Shown here piece by piece: positions 10,531 through 22,890 of a stretch of DNA of 64,000 nucleotides (position 1 is the stretch's first letter; each line of letters opens with the position of its first letter). The notes under the pieces were generated by a model that saw only the letters and a list, made by a program, of their open reading frames with translations, was not told where the DNA came from and did no database searches. Source of the DNA: Margaritifera margaritifera (Eukaryota > Mollusca > Bivalvia > Unionida > Margaritiferidae); contig JAQPZY010000806.1 of assembly GCA_029931535.1 (NCBI GenBank), positions 387,501 to 451,500 on the forward strand, in the 5' to 3' direction. The position numbers and the translations under genes were made by a program.

Positions 10531-10794
10531 GTTTCTCAAGAATATCATGGATACCTTCAATACTCAGCATTTAAAAAGAATAAAAGGGCAGAAGAAACGA
10601 TTTTATCATGGATTCATGGGAATCATTTTTGTCCAGTAGAGTGTCAGTCCCTTCAGGGGACTCGTGTTTTGTTACTATGTTGATTACAGTAGTTTTTGGG
10701 GTAAATGGATTTAATTAGTGGTTTGGTTAGGTGCAAAATTAAAACCACAAAGATCCCTGTTGTCAAAATGTGTCAAGAATTAATCACACGTGAA

Positions 10795-10955
10795 AGATGT
10801 TTTGGTAGAGCACCGGGTCATGGGTTCGATAGCAGCTTAGGCTGGCCCAGGTTGGCTGCCTCTGTGTGTCCTTGGGAGAGGCACTTTGCTCCCATTTCCT
10901 CAGTATGATACAGCAAATACTGTGTTAAAAGTGCCATTAAAACCACCAAAACAAA
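10795..10955 (+). mobile_element. tRNA-derived SINE fragment
   Basis: GGTAGAGCACCGGGTCATGG followed by the B-box-like GGGTTCGAT resembles the 3' half of a tRNA. The downstream CTCTGTGTGTCCTTGGGAGA and GGCACTTTGCTCCC match the SINE at 59605. The 5' half is missing and the tail contains an AAAACCACC run. Confidence 0.6.
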
Positions 10956-11539
10956 ACAAAACATTCTTCTAATTCATCTAGGACTTTATTAGTTTCAGTG
11001 TGGATTTTTCTTTTTTTTATTTGACTGTGTTAAATTGTCAAGTACTTCAGTTGTAACACCATTGCCATGATAATAATTCTAGGTAGCATGTCAATGGGCA
11101 GATACAAATTATATACTAAATTTTCATAATACTCATGTAGCAGGTACAACATTATTTCCTAAATTTCACCAGAATCAGTGAAAAGATTTCTTGAGAGGTC
11201 AAATGTCTGCTTGCAGGTAGGTCTGATGTAGATAACTATGGAATCTTGTTGTCTAATAGATTAATGTTTCTTTCCTGGAAATTGTTTTCGGTATGATAAC
11301 TTAAACATGTTGTATGAGATCCAATCATTTCTAAAAATGTCTGCCCATTTACCATGTGCTTATCAAGGCTTGAGGATCCATGCAACTGTCACAAAGACGT
11401 ACTCTACAAGTTCGTACCATTGTAGAACAAAAACTTTTTGCACTGTATAATCTTACAAGATCTGGATGAATGACATTGTCATGAGAAAAATAGAATAATC
11501 ACATTTCAGACGTGTATTTCCCATGTTTAATTGTGGCAA
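10956..11539. other. AT-rich intronic stretch
   Basis: No gene, element or array was recognised. Confidence 0.4.
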
Positions 11540-11705
11540 TACCATATCTCCTTACTGCATGAGTGTATATTGTTGAATATTATCCAGTGTTTAGTTGTGT
11601 CATACCATATCTCCATACTGCATGAGTGTATATTGTTGAATATTACCCAGTGTTTTGTACTGCATGAGTGTATATTGTTGAATATTACCCAGTGATGGAT
11701 AACTG
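11540..11705 (+). repeat. Short irregular tandem repeat, three units
   Basis: ACTGCATGAGTGTATATTG followed by TTGAATATTACCCAGTG recurs at about 11556, 11618 and 11660. Periods are 62 and 42 bp, so one unit has lost 20 bases. Confidence 0.88.
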
Positions 11706-12271
11706 CTCTATCTTGTAATAAAAACCAAATGGCTATTAGAATATGCATTCATATTGCCAATTCCTTCTGTGATATCCCTTTGTTAGGTCTGTTGTATGTA
11801 TCATTTGACTTGTCGTTACATTTCATAAGCAACTGGTGATGTTTACAGGATATATTTTAGATATATATTCATAATGGATTTCCATTTGACAGATTACAAA
11901 TATAATAACTCTCATTTGTATTCACTGAAGCAGGGTCTGTTCTAAAACAGAAAATGTATGTGGGAAATTCTGACACCTCCATTTAAAAAAAAAGTATGAA
12001 TTTTCTGAAATTAGGAGGTATTTAATGAAGAAATGAAGGTAGGGGATGAAAATATAATGTGCAGTATTGACACATTCGGTTGATTTTTCGGTGTCATTTT
12101 TTATACACTAGTGTGAATCCCAAAATTATGCATCCTAGAATAGACCCTGTTGAAGTTTGTTGAAATTGTTTCTCTTTAATCTTGAATAAAAGCAACTCAT
12201 TTGTGGCTTTAAAAATCAGCATTCTAGGATCTGTTGATATCTTTTGATGCCCTGCTCCAGTTACTGAAGTA

Positions 12272-12491
12272 CAGCTCTCCCCCTATATAATGCATCTCAT
12301 TATAATGTGATTCCAGATATAATGCAGTACTACTATGGACTCCATGACCAAAATCATAACCATGTATAACAATAAGGGTTAAGGAAAACAAGATGAAACT
12401 TGGTCTTTTCAAAACACCATTATTTAAAAAATTTTGATAATGCCTGCTATACCATGGTTTTGTTTAATAATACTACTACTACTACTACTAC

Positions 12492-12526
<35 letters not shown>

Positions 12527-12533
12527 CTAATAC

Positions 12534-12585
<52 letters not shown>

Positions 12586-12769
12586 GACTTTACTAAAAGA
12601 AGATGCTCATTTGATCAACTGACCAATCTTCCATGAGGCCTTCATATTACACTATTCTCAATATATTGCGGTTTCGTATATAATGCGGTACTCGATATAA
12701 TGCAGTTCAGTGCATAATATGGCCGGCGATGATGGACCCCGACTACCGCATTATAACGAGGGAGAGCTG
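12272..12769. mobile_element. Pogo/mariner-like MITE with TA target duplication
   Basis: The left end is CAGCTCTCCCCCTATATAAT and the right end, inverted, is CAGCTCTCCCTCGTTATAAT. TA flanks both sides (12270-12271 and 12770-12771). Subterminal TATAATGC motifs recur at both ends, as in pogo/Tigger-type termini. The interior holds an ACT/AAT microsatellite (about 12472-12585) and no transposase. Confidence 0.8.
12472..12585 (+). repeat. (ACT)n/(AAT)n microsatellite
   Basis: Trinucleotide runs lie inside the MITE. Open frames reading poly-Asn or poly-Ile are artefacts. Confidence 0.97.
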
Positions 12770-13169
12770 TAATTGAAATGTGTTCCCCGCTCCCAAGTTC
12801 TTTCATTAGAGCATGACATATAAGAACTGTTCGGACTAACTTTAGGATATGCACAAGTTAAACTCCTACAGGACTTAACCCTTTCAGCTCTGCAAACTGC
12901 TAAAGCAGTCCAGGATTGATAACTCCTGCTCAAGTCTGTAAACCAGTATTCTGGTTCCACTTTCACAATGTGTTTTGATGATCATTCTCTGATTGGTCAG
13001 TGTTGGGGATGCCCCATTTATAAATAATTATGTTGTAGTATGATTCATTTGGATACATACAAAGCTTAATGTAGGTTATTAACAAGTAAGGGGTGTTTTC
13101 TGATCTGTAAATGCAAATCTTCGAGGTCATCTGAAGCACATCCAAATGTTGATGAATCTGAATACCATA

Positions 13170-15531
13170 ATGACAGTAAGTCTTGGGATAGAAAAAAATA
13201 ATTATAATTTTTCGTGTCCCAAGACTTGTATGCACTTAAAAAATATAACATTTTCGGTGTCCCAACACTTATAGACACAAAAATATAAAGACAAAATTGA
13301 CCAGATTGCCATACGTCACACAACAGTGACCAGCTCTTGTTCAATTACAATGTCAATAAACTGTTATAAATTACTATGATTGTTGTTAGGTTATTTATTT
13401 TCCATGTGCATATTTTCTGATTTCTCCAACATGAAATTAAATAAAGGTAAATAAAGACTTTATAATTCACGGGCCATTTAGACTTTACCAGGAGACCTGT
13501 ATTATAGTATATTACAGTGTACAGTAGGCCTACTTACGCAGTGCATAGCGTCACTTTTACCCTTGTTTATTCCTAAAAATATCAGATACAGATTTTGCTT
13601 TATTCATTCTTTTTTTCCGAATCTCATTCTTTCAGGTCACATTTTAGCTATACGTCCAGTGCTGTTTTATTTACTTTGATTCAATCACACAGCATTTACC
13701 ATTTTCAGTGATATACAAAATGATGTAATCTATAAGAAAAAGCACATGTTTAATGAATATTTATAAATATATTAGGTACATAACGAGCATATATTCACAT
13801 AACTGTCATATATTCATTAAAGAATGACCATAATATATTTTAAAATTCTGAATATAAACTGGCTAGATCATCATCGATCCATGTTAGTTTTGTCTATTCA
13901 TTATATATCATTACTTCTTTTCATTTCGGCAAGCTGGTGTTTGTTTCAGTGGCTCCTTTTGATTATAATTGGTGGATTTGTCTTTTGTTTTCCGACAGAA
14001 ATCCAGACCAGTTAATTGTTTAAATCCTGAAACTGGCTTGGGTAAAGAGGAAATTTTGACTGAAGGCAATGCTGGTATCTCTTTGTTCTACAACATTAAT
14101 CCTTTTATGGCCTTTTACTACATAACATTAGTATGATTAGTGTAGCTGAGTAAATATGTACTTATTTAAAGGTCGTTTACATCAAAGCAAACTACCACTG
14201 CATTATTATTGCAGTTATTTTCAAAGCATTATTTCTGAGATTTCTTATCGTATTTTGGAGATATTATTGAAGTTTAATGTAGTGGCGCCTATGATTCGAA
14301 ACCAACAGATGTACTTCATTCAGCGCAAGTTAAAATCTTCATTGTACATGTGGTGATGCCATGATGTAAAGTGTATGTCAATGTGGTTATGTAGGCACAT
14401 TTACTCATCTTAAATTAAATATTAATTGTTGTTCTAAAGTTTAATACTAATATTGTTTAAGCAAAGTCTAATCAGTCCTGATTATTGAATGCTCTGCACC
14501 TTAACTATCATCAAGAAACTTCCAGATGAAAATTATGGATCACTATGGACTCTTACAGTAGTGCCCAGGTACTAAACTGGGTCAAGAAAAGAGCACATCG
14601 GGTCGAATCATCACAATATAGGATAGTACAATTTCTTTTCAACTTGCATAGCTTTCATTGTGACATCACAGCACGTGACATTCAATCCAGTTTGTACTGG
14701 ATCATACCTTCACGTTGGCCCCTGTCCAAAAATGTCCACATACTTTACATTGAGTTTTGCTGTATGTGTTTCTCAGGGCAGTAAATAATGACCTTCCAAA
14801 GAAATATGGATGTATGAGGATCCAAATAAAGTGAATAATCACCATTTAAAGGTATGTGTAATCAAATTCTAAAAAAAACGACACCATTACTGAAATAGTC
14901 GGTACTGAATGCATACATGACCTGATTGACTTTTACTATAAACAAGGTTACTTTAAATGTGAGGGATTAACCAAACGCTATTATTCGTTGTTGTAATACA
15001 TTTTAATGAAATAGGTCTTTATATTTTCAATTCAGAAAGTGTAATTACTGGTGACTTTTGACAATTTTGATGCAATAATGCGTAAACTGACAATAGTAAA
15101 CTACCGGTAGAGCAAAAGTGGGAGAAGTTACTTCAGTATGGTTACAACATTGTTGCCTGTTATTGTCAGATGAAATTATACATATTTGAAATAGGTAGAA
15201 ATGGTAAGAAAACTGAGGAAAATTAAATATATTTTTTTATTTTACAAACAATATATATTAATTTATAACATTGCCATATAATAATACATAATGATAGTCC
15301 CTTAACAACCGCTTTCTTTTTTTAATTTTAATTTTTTTAATAATGTCATGATTGATAAAATACGGCAAGCGATCAACAGAGAAAATAAATGTCTAAGGTG
15401 TCCCAAGACTTAGAGTACATACAAAAATTGCTATAATTTCGTGTCCCAACTTTTATAAGTCATAAAAAAATTAGTTTTGAAAATATTTAATTGTGTCCTA
15501 AGAATTATAGTGTCCCAAGACTTACCATCAT
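13170..15531. mobile_element. Candidate 2.36-kb TIR element with TA duplication
   Basis: The left end ATGACAGTAAGTCTTGGGA and the right end, inverted, ATGATGGTAAGTCTTGGGA are 19-bp TIRs with two mismatches, each flanked by TA. Subterminal copies of TTTCGTGTCCCAA and GTGTCCCAAGACTT lie inside both ends. The interior is AT-rich with only short open frames (13824-14015, 14156-14356, 14545-14784) and no transposase I recognise. It could be a nonautonomous mariner-type element, or two separate terminal fragments. Confidence 0.5.
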
Positions 15532-15544
15532 TACAGTAGTCTGG

Positions 15545-17190
15545 GGATGAAATAATTGAAAATATTGGCAATTTTGATCCTGGGAATATCAATCGAAAAA
15601 AGAGGGAATGTTTAAAACAAGAAAGGACTTAGGAGGGATATTGTTGGTGATAGCAATGACAATGAAGAATTTGCAGTGGACTAAAACTCGATCTGATTTT
15701 CCAAATGTGTTGGCTCAATATGAGTATTTGATGGATCTGGAACACTTCAATATTTTCAGTTATTTTATAGCGACTGTGTGCTTTCATAAATAGCAAGATT
15801 TATGAGTACTGTATGAATGCACACATGAAGAGACTGACTCAAATCAACACAAAGGTTTTGGGCTGACACCACATTAGTTGAAATAAAGGCTTTCTATTGC
15901 CTTTTGACATTGATAAAGGTTATGAACTTTGACAGAGATGAAATTTATTGGTCTAAAAATGAGAATTTCTGCCTTGCTGGATCCAGTTTTGGAGAAATTA
16001 TGTATTAGGTTTGTCCAGATAAAATGCTACCTGCATTCCAGTGAAGATACAGGTGAAAATCATCAAGGTGACAAATTACACAAAGAAAGGTTCATATTAG
16101 ATCACTGTTGTCAAAAATTTCAGTCAGAATATGTTTCAAGCAGAGAAATATGGTACCATTTAAAGGTAAACTTGGAATCAAACAATATATGAAAGACAAA
16201 CCTGTCAAGTGCAGCATCAAGTTATCGGTGGTTACAGATGCTGTGTCAGCATATTGCTACAATCTTCAAGTCTTCCTTGGGAAAAATGGAACTGTTGTGA
16301 ATGAAAATCTATTTTTGACATCCAAAGTAGTTATTAAACTAACAAGACTTTTATAAATGAAAGGCTATGTTATCTACACTGACAATTAGCTGGTTATCTG
16401 TATTGAGTGAATACCGGTACCTACACATTTGTGGTACAGTGCGCATGAATCAAAAGGGGGTACCCAAAGGACTTAGTTGTATCAAAATGCAGCAGCAAGA
16501 TGCCTAGGCAGAGGATTATCTGACTTGCTCATGTGTAGCACCTTATTGGAAGGAGAACAGAATTGCTCACTACCTTTCATCTTTCCTTGCACCTGTTGAA
16601 CTTGATCTGACTACAACACAGAAAAACAAAGATGGAACTGAGAATAAGCTTCCAGCATCACCTTCTATGTTTACCTATGCATAGTACATGAGAGGAGTAG
16701 ACAGGCTTGATCAGAATACTAGGGCAAATTGGTCCAAAAACTTCTTGAGGTGGTATCAAAAAGCAAAAGCCAGGTTGTGGGAGCAGTCGTTGTACAATGC
16801 CCATGTCATAGAGGGGACTGTCATTGATCATAATCCTCCTAATAAATGAAAATGGGACTTGCGATCATTTCATCGTGATGTTGCATGTGCTCTGATGGGA
16901 ACATTCAGGTCCAAATTCTCCTTTCAGGCATCCCAGAAGTGAAAGCAACAATAACAGTAGACTTGATGACATAGGCCATTGACCAACAAGTGCAGGAAGA
17001 TAAGACAGGTTGTGTGTTGTAACAAGAAAAAACATAATTATTTAGCAAGCCACCCCGGTACCTCTGAGAGGAACCAAAAACAACATTGGCTATGTGATCT
17101 TCCCCTGTGCCATAATGTTCACAGCAATTGCTTCCATGACTACCACACACAAGTATACTTCTGGCAATGAATTTCACAGATGTTCAGGTG
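15545..17190 (+). pseudogene. Decayed piggyBac-type (PGBD) transposase
   Basis: Shifting frames on the + strand give fragments in the right order for a piggyBac transposase. NMVPFKGKLGIKQYMKDKP and KCSIKLSVVTDAVSAYCY (about 16150-16270) match the catalytic core region. Then come a GTVRMNQKGVPKDL fragment (about 16435-16480), YMRGVDRLDQNTRANWSKN and FLRWYQKAKARLWEQSLYN (about 16685-16800), and finally a cysteine/histidine-rich tail with LCDLPLCH and CFHDYHTQ (about 17090-17150). In-frame stops (for example after the first block, at YTDN, and before YMRG) and several frameshifts show it is dead. No TTAA-flanked ends were identified. PiggyBac transposases move DNA by cut and paste; this copy cannot. 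Confidence 0.85.
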
Positions 17191-18300
17191 TGCATGTACA
17201 GGTAAATGATGTGATTGCCAAATAACTAACTTAGACTTTGATTAAATTTAATCTGGTGCAAACAAAGTAAACACACACGCTTTCATTCATATTCTTAACA
17301 CCTGTGTAAATATCATTTACACACCTGCAGCTGTCCCTGAAATGTGAGATATATTGTAGCATTACATATATTCAAGCCATGATTTGTAAGAACACCACAA
17401 TGGATCAAAAACAGTACTACATATTACTCTTTAAACACTTTATTTAACATTTTATAGAGAATACAATGAAATTTACCTTTAAGTTACCTTTTGATTTACC
17501 TGTATAATCACCTGTGTGAGACTAAACTTGTTTATGAGCATATTCAGAGACCTGAATTTGTCTTCTTTACAATAGTATCAAAAAAGTATTCCTATCGCAA
17601 AAAATAAAACTTTTACAAATCAATGAAAATATGTTGCCTACATTTATTAAACATTGTTAAAGTTACTTCAGATGTTGAATGGTAGTCTTTCATTTGTAGT
17701 TAGTGTTGAATGGTTCTCTTTCTCTTGTAGTAAGTGTTGAAAGATCATGCTTGGGATAACATAAATGTATGATCGCCTCTAAAATCTGTGCATAATACAA
17801 ATCAGGGCTCTACTGTAACTTTGTTTACTATTTGCTTTCTTTTTCTGAGTGAGAAAATATCAACTTGCAAAATCCTATTTCTGCTTTGAATTTTAAAATA
17901 TACTTACCAAGTCATGAGGTTTAGAGTAAAAAGGAGATAAGGTGCTTTTCTATCAGCTTCCATTGTAATTTTTATTATAATTTCAAATAATTAACTCCAT
18001 GTACAGGTGAGATGTCATTTCTTGTTTTTAACTGACGTTTGATTTTTAGTGGGAATGAAAATTGGGTATGCGATTTTAACCAAAAAAATGCAAATGGCCA
18101 AATGCAAATGGCAAGAAAAGAAAAAAATATCATAAAATTAGTATATCATATTCCTAGGAAGGAACTTCTATAGAAAATTGCAACAAAATACAATATTTAT
18201 GCATCACTGTATTAATAATGATCTAAAATGGAACCTTCACATTCAAGAAATTATGCACTCAGGCAAATTGTACTTGACGCATATTAAGACCTAAACTTGT
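17191..18300. other. AT-rich intronic stretch
   Basis: No gene or clear element was recognised. A short TTGAATGGT.GT.TTTC.TTTGTAGT duplication occurs near 17680-17740. Confidence 0.4.
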
Positions 18301-18379
18301 CTTGCCCACAAAATGTAAAATAATTAGATTTCACAGGTTTAGTAAGACCTGTTTTAAAATATGCTTGTATGGTTTTGGA

Positions 18380-18480
18380 TATGTGACACAAATATCTGTG
18401 ATTGACTGTCCAATAAAAATGCTAGCAGAGCAAGTCATCAGAGGAGACATAATAACAGATTTTACTGAAATAAAGATAAA
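18380..18480 (+). repeat. Dispersed repeat, copy A
   Basis: The segment with TTGACTGTCCAATAAAAATG, GCAAGTCATCAGAGG and GACATAATAACA matches the reverse complement of 38145-38225. An open frame across it (18302-18598, 98 codons) shares LAxQVIRGDI with the other copy, suggesting a fragment of an unidentified element. Confidence 0.6.
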
Positions 18481-18599
18481 ATATTTGGAGAAATATTTCT
18501 GTATTTGTGAACAAAATGGTTGGGTGCAAAAAATATATGCACGTACTTCCTGTTTAAAATATAAATTCATGACCTTGTCCACAGTGTATCATCACTAGG

Positions 18600-19290
18600 T
18601 ACATGTATGGCTACAGTATTAGGCTACATGCTAAACAGTTAATTATCTCATAGTAAAGGAATCAATGCCAAAGCAAACTTCATTTTATGTAACATGCATG
18701 TGCATTTTGATCAGTTTACATGCATGTACATAATGGAGTTTTACTAATGATTTGTTGTTACTTTTACTGGAACATTTAGCACTCACAATAAGATGCTAGA
18801 GCGTGAAATATAAACTTGCTTTTATCACAATTAACTTGCATTTTACCACTTTGCCAGAATGTGAGCCTAATAAATTCAAGTAATGGAAATAGACAAAATC
18901 AATCAAGAACATGTTGAATATGGTATAGTCTACAAAGCCCAGTTAGCTGACCTCATAGTTAAGGAAGAAAAAATGTGTATGACCCCAAATTATGTCAAAA
19001 CACATCTGGGTTGGCTCAAGGTACAGAATAAATGACCCACAGAATGGTCTCCAGTAGAGCCTCAGTTATATAGAACACAACACAGGGGACAAGAGAATTG
19101 TATACAAGGACAGTTGGGAGTTCAGATCATCAAGTCGGTGTTTGCATGCACATTATATGTATATACATATATATATGTGTGTGTGTGTGTAAAACATGTG
19201 AACAAGTCCATGTGTCCATATATAGAAACTTGGCATTTTACAGACTACTTTCTCTTAACAACTGCATGGGAGCTCTCATGAAAAATTGAA
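18600..19290. other. AT-rich intronic stretch with AT/TG microsatellite
   Basis: No gene seen. A short (TA)n(TG)n run lies at about 19156-19192. Confidence 0.4.
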
Positions 19291-19295
19291 CAAAA

Positions 19296-19349
<54 letters not shown>

Positions 19350-19350
19350 A
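19296..19350 (+). repeat. (CT)n then (AT)n microsatellite
   Basis: About 20 CT units with one interruption run into about 8 AT units. Confidence 0.97.
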
Positions 19351-19482
19351 AGAAACGATGGACACAAATACTGTGAGGCTGATTATTTTAGTGTATCAAA
19401 AGTAGACAAGTTTAAACTGATATATTAAATTGCTGAATCGTTGACCCCTCTTATTATTGATGTATTATTATTATTATATTCT

Positions 19483-19486
<4 letters not shown>

Positions 19487-19538
<52 letters not shown>
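19487..19538 (+). repeat. (GA)n microsatellite
   Basis: About 25 GA units. With the CT run 150 bp upstream this makes an inverted polypurine/polypyrimidine pair that could pair in a transcript. Confidence 0.97.
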
Positions 19539-20317
19539 ATGCTAATTATAATATACTAAGGGCAACAACTCTTCCATTAGTAAACTTGTTAAATCCACAG
19601 GAATTATTTCCCTTCACACCATATGGACTAAATTACTGTATGTTGTGATGTTTTGGTTGTAAATTACAAACTAAATTGTAATCAGCAGAATCATGCCTTT
19701 TTCAGTATAATTTCATAATGTAATAAAAAAAAACAGAAATTGCAGGCAGTATTTCATAATATTGATTATTTTTCAAATACAGATTTAATATTAGTGATTT
19801 ATTTGTTGGTGGTTGATTCCAAATTTTTTAATATAGTTGATAATAATATAAAGCATGTTATAAGACATGTTAATCTAACTTCCAAGCATCTCAGAATTCC
19901 TTTAATACACAGCTATACTTGGGAGTGATTTCATGCAAGTCATGAAAGGTTGATCAGACCGTACATTCTTTCTGACATTATTTCTATGATGACAAATTGT
20001 GTCATATTAAGACAACTAAATTGTGTTGGAAAAAGATAATTGTTAAAAATGTAAGATGTAAGAGTCAATGAACTTTCTTTTCTTTACACATCTTTAACTT
20101 AGGAAAGTGATAAATGCATTTTGTAAAAGTACATGTGTTTGCAAAAAATTTTCATTGAAGGATTCATTTGATGATTGCACATGAGCCTCAATTTCCAATC
20201 ATTTGCTTTGTTTGAACTCAAAGTAGATCATCTTTTACTAATAAGAGCCTAATTGTTTTAACTTGTTTTCAACTTCTTAAACATAAAATAGTTCGATTGG
20301 CTTGAAATTCAAATATA

Positions 20318-20460
20318 TTACAGTCAAACCTGCATAAAGGTTGCCTGTATTTATTTGGTCAACTTTTGTAAACAGACACTTTTTCAAGGTTCTGCAAACC
20401 AATTTAGGAAAAAAACTTTATAATGCAACCACCTGTCTTAGAGGCCACTTTTTCTTTTAT
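20318..20460 (+). repeat. Pogo/Tigger-like terminal fragment
   Basis: It begins TTACAGTCAAACCTGCATAA and includes ACCACCTGTCTTAGAGGCCA, a diverged relative of the fragments at 2437 and 6148. Confidence 0.4.
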
Positions 20461-20524
20461 CTATATATATATATCTATATACTTTTGTCCCTGGGCCAAA
20501 ATGTACGAAGTGCTGGAATTCAAA

Positions 20525-22075
20525 TAAGACTTCATGAGTTTTGCATAGAAAATGAGACTCCTGAAAAAACTTAGTGACGATGCTGGAGAATCCAATGTCA
20601 GTAATGACGAGCCTCATAGATTCTACCCAAAAAGTGATTATGTTCCACCCTTTAGTAAAGTGCCAGTTCTAGTGGCATTTTTGTCTACGGTGAAAAATGA
20701 CATTAACTCACAAGAACAGAGCCATACCAAAAAGGACAATTTAATCCAACAGGAAAGACAGTCACTATAAAAACTGTGCAAGAGGGAAGATATTGTTATC
20801 AAGCCAGCAGACAAGGGATCCTGCGTTGTTGTCATGAATACATTTGACTACATTGCTGAGCCAAATAGGCAACTTTCAGACGAGGGATTTACAATAAGCT
20901 CAGTCATGACCCAACAGCTGAACATGCTGAAATTGTCTGTCAGACATTAAAAGACATGCATACTGCAGGTCACATTGATGACAAAACTCTGACTCACCTC
21001 CTACCAGTTGACCCCAAACCAGGGAGATTTTTTATTGACTCCCTTAAATACACAAAGAAGGGAACCCGGGGAGGCCAATTATTTCCAGAAACAACCATCC
21101 CACCGAGAAAAAAAAATCCTTAATTCGTTGATTATCAAGTTTGGACTTCATGGAAAAACTGCCTTCATATATCCAAGATACAAAGGACTATCTCAACAAA
21201 ACACCGAAAACTAACTTTCCAGATAACACTCTTCGTAAGAATGGAAGTCTGTTCCTTATACACCAACATCCCAGACGAGAAAGGTATCACAGCCTGCAAG
21301 GAAGCATGGGACGGTTGACCTGATCCTTCCCTGCCTACATACTATTTGGTCAAACTTTTAACACATATTCTTAAGTTTAACAGTTTTGTATTGAACAGCC
21401 AACACTTCCTACAAATTAGTGGAACTGCAATTGGCACTGAAATGGCACATATGTATGCCAGTAGTTTCATGGAAAGACTGGAGCAAAAGGTCCACAGTGA
21501 GGCACCCTATAGACCTTGAAGCAGGTGCAGATTTATTGATGACATAGAATCAAAATGGATCAAAATGTGGGACAATTTCAAAATATTTCATGAATTCACC
21601 AATAACTTCCATCCCTTGATTAAATTTACATCAGAGTCATCAAACAGGTTGAACATCTTTCTGGATACTCAATCTACCCTCCTGGAGGGAAACATAGAAA
21701 CTGACCTCTATGCTAAACCAACTGACTCTCACCATTATATACTCCTAACCAGCTGCCACCCCCAGCACGTAATAATAAATCTTCCTTACGGCATGTGCGT
21801 TCGGACAAAATGCATATGCTCTAATCTGGTTACCTTTGAAAAGAGACTTGGAGAGCTCAACGGGCACCTTAGAAGGAGAGAATATATAAAAGCTACATCA
21901 AGGAGGCTATAAACAAAACTAGACTCCTCGATAGAGGAGCCTTCCTGAAATATAAAACCAAGAAAACCAACAAACATTTCCCCTTTGTGGTTACTTTCCA
22001 CTGCAATGGCCCCAAACTGGAATTATGTCAAAACATTTTTGGTTCTCTGCATGATAGGCATGATAATCGCTTTGA
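20525..22075 (+). pseudogene. Penelope-like element reverse transcriptase, degenerate
   Basis: Fragments in order along the + strand match the RT of Penelope-like retroelements. They are FYPKSDYVPPF and the conserved [35 protein letters not shown] with a following GTRGG block; [40 protein letters not shown] at 21529-21549; FHPLIKFTSESS with NIFLDTQ; IETDLYAKPTDSHHY and SCHPQH; and a closing FEKRLGELNGHL. The catalytic Asp pair in the RFIDD motif survives. Several frameshifts and stops (after RQSL, QQ, and in the RP/SR region) kill the frame. The frame fades near 22070 and no GIY-YIG endonuclease domain is visible, so the copy is 3'-truncated for coding. It is followed by an untranslated tail with a hammerhead-like motif. 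Confidence 0.9.
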
Positions 22076-22189
22076 TTTTTGTTGTACAACTTTGTTGGGC
22101 TGATGGCAGATAAAATTAGATATGTAGTTTACCCATTTTAAGACTGTTTATCAATTTTTCTACTTTCTTTCTTCTAAATTTCATCCTTT

Positions 22190-22345
22190 GTATATTTCCC
22201 TGTCATTCAAACATGTAGGAGTCAATAATTTCTCTTCTCTTTTGTGTTTAGATTTTGTTTTGTTGATATAAATTGTTTCTTCCCTGACAAAAAGCTTGTT
22301 TAGCTTGAAACATTGTGAAACTGTTGTATTTGCACTGTTATCCAT
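22190..22345 (+). mobile_element. Penelope-like element 3' tail
   Basis: The tail shares GTCATTCAAACA.GTA, CTTTTGTGT, TTGTTT.TTCCCT.GACAAA and AGCTTGAA blocks with 35395-35565, so it is a separately recognisable part of the element. It borders the 26-bp minisatellite that follows. Confidence 0.65.
22284..22311 (+). ncRNA. Hammerhead-ribozyme-like core in the element tail
   Basis: CTGACAA at 22284-22290 is followed by a 5-bp stem (AAGCT 22292-22296 with AGCTT 22302-22306, loop TGTTT) and GAAAC at 22307-22311. The hammerhead core is CUGANGA, stem II, GAAA; here G8 is A and there is one bulged A, so this copy is probably inactive. Penelope-like elements are known to carry hammerhead motifs, which supports the reading. 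Confidence 0.5.
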
Positions 22346-22890
22346 GTTTATTACATTAGCATTGTTAAGAATTAATTACATGAGCATTACTAAGAACTTC
22401 ATTACATTAGCATCATTAAGAACTTCATTACATTAGCATTACTAAGAACTTCATTACATTAGCATTACTAAGAACTTCATTACATTAGCATTACTAAGAA
22501 CTTCATTACATTAGCATTACTAAGAACTTCATTACATTAGCATTATAAGAACTTCATTACACTAGCATTACTAAGAATGTCATTACATTAGCATTACTAA
22601 GAACTTTATTACATTAGCATCATTAAGAACTTAATTACATTAGCATTACTAAGAATTTCATTACATTAGCATTATAAGAACTTCATTACATTAGCATTAC
22701 TAAGAACTTCATTACATTAGCATTACTAAGAACTTCATTACAATTAATAAGAACTTCATTACATTAGCATTGCTCAGAACTTCATTACATTAGCATTACT
22801 AAGAACTTCATTATATTAGCATTATAAGAACTTCATTACAGTAGCATTGCTAAAAACTTCATTACATTAGCTAAGAACTTCATTACATTA
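22346..22890 (+). repeat. 26-bp minisatellite
   Basis: About 20 units of CATTAGCATTACTAAGAACT plus TCATTA. Variants include shortened units (ATTATAAGAAC) and CATCATTAAG. It starts directly after the Penelope-like tail. Confidence 0.95.

Noticed and set aside
20525..22075. Host telomerase-like RT gene
   Set aside because: The KPADKG, LYTNIP, RFIDD and DLYAKPTDSHHY blocks mark a Penelope-like element, and it is broken by stops and frameshifts.
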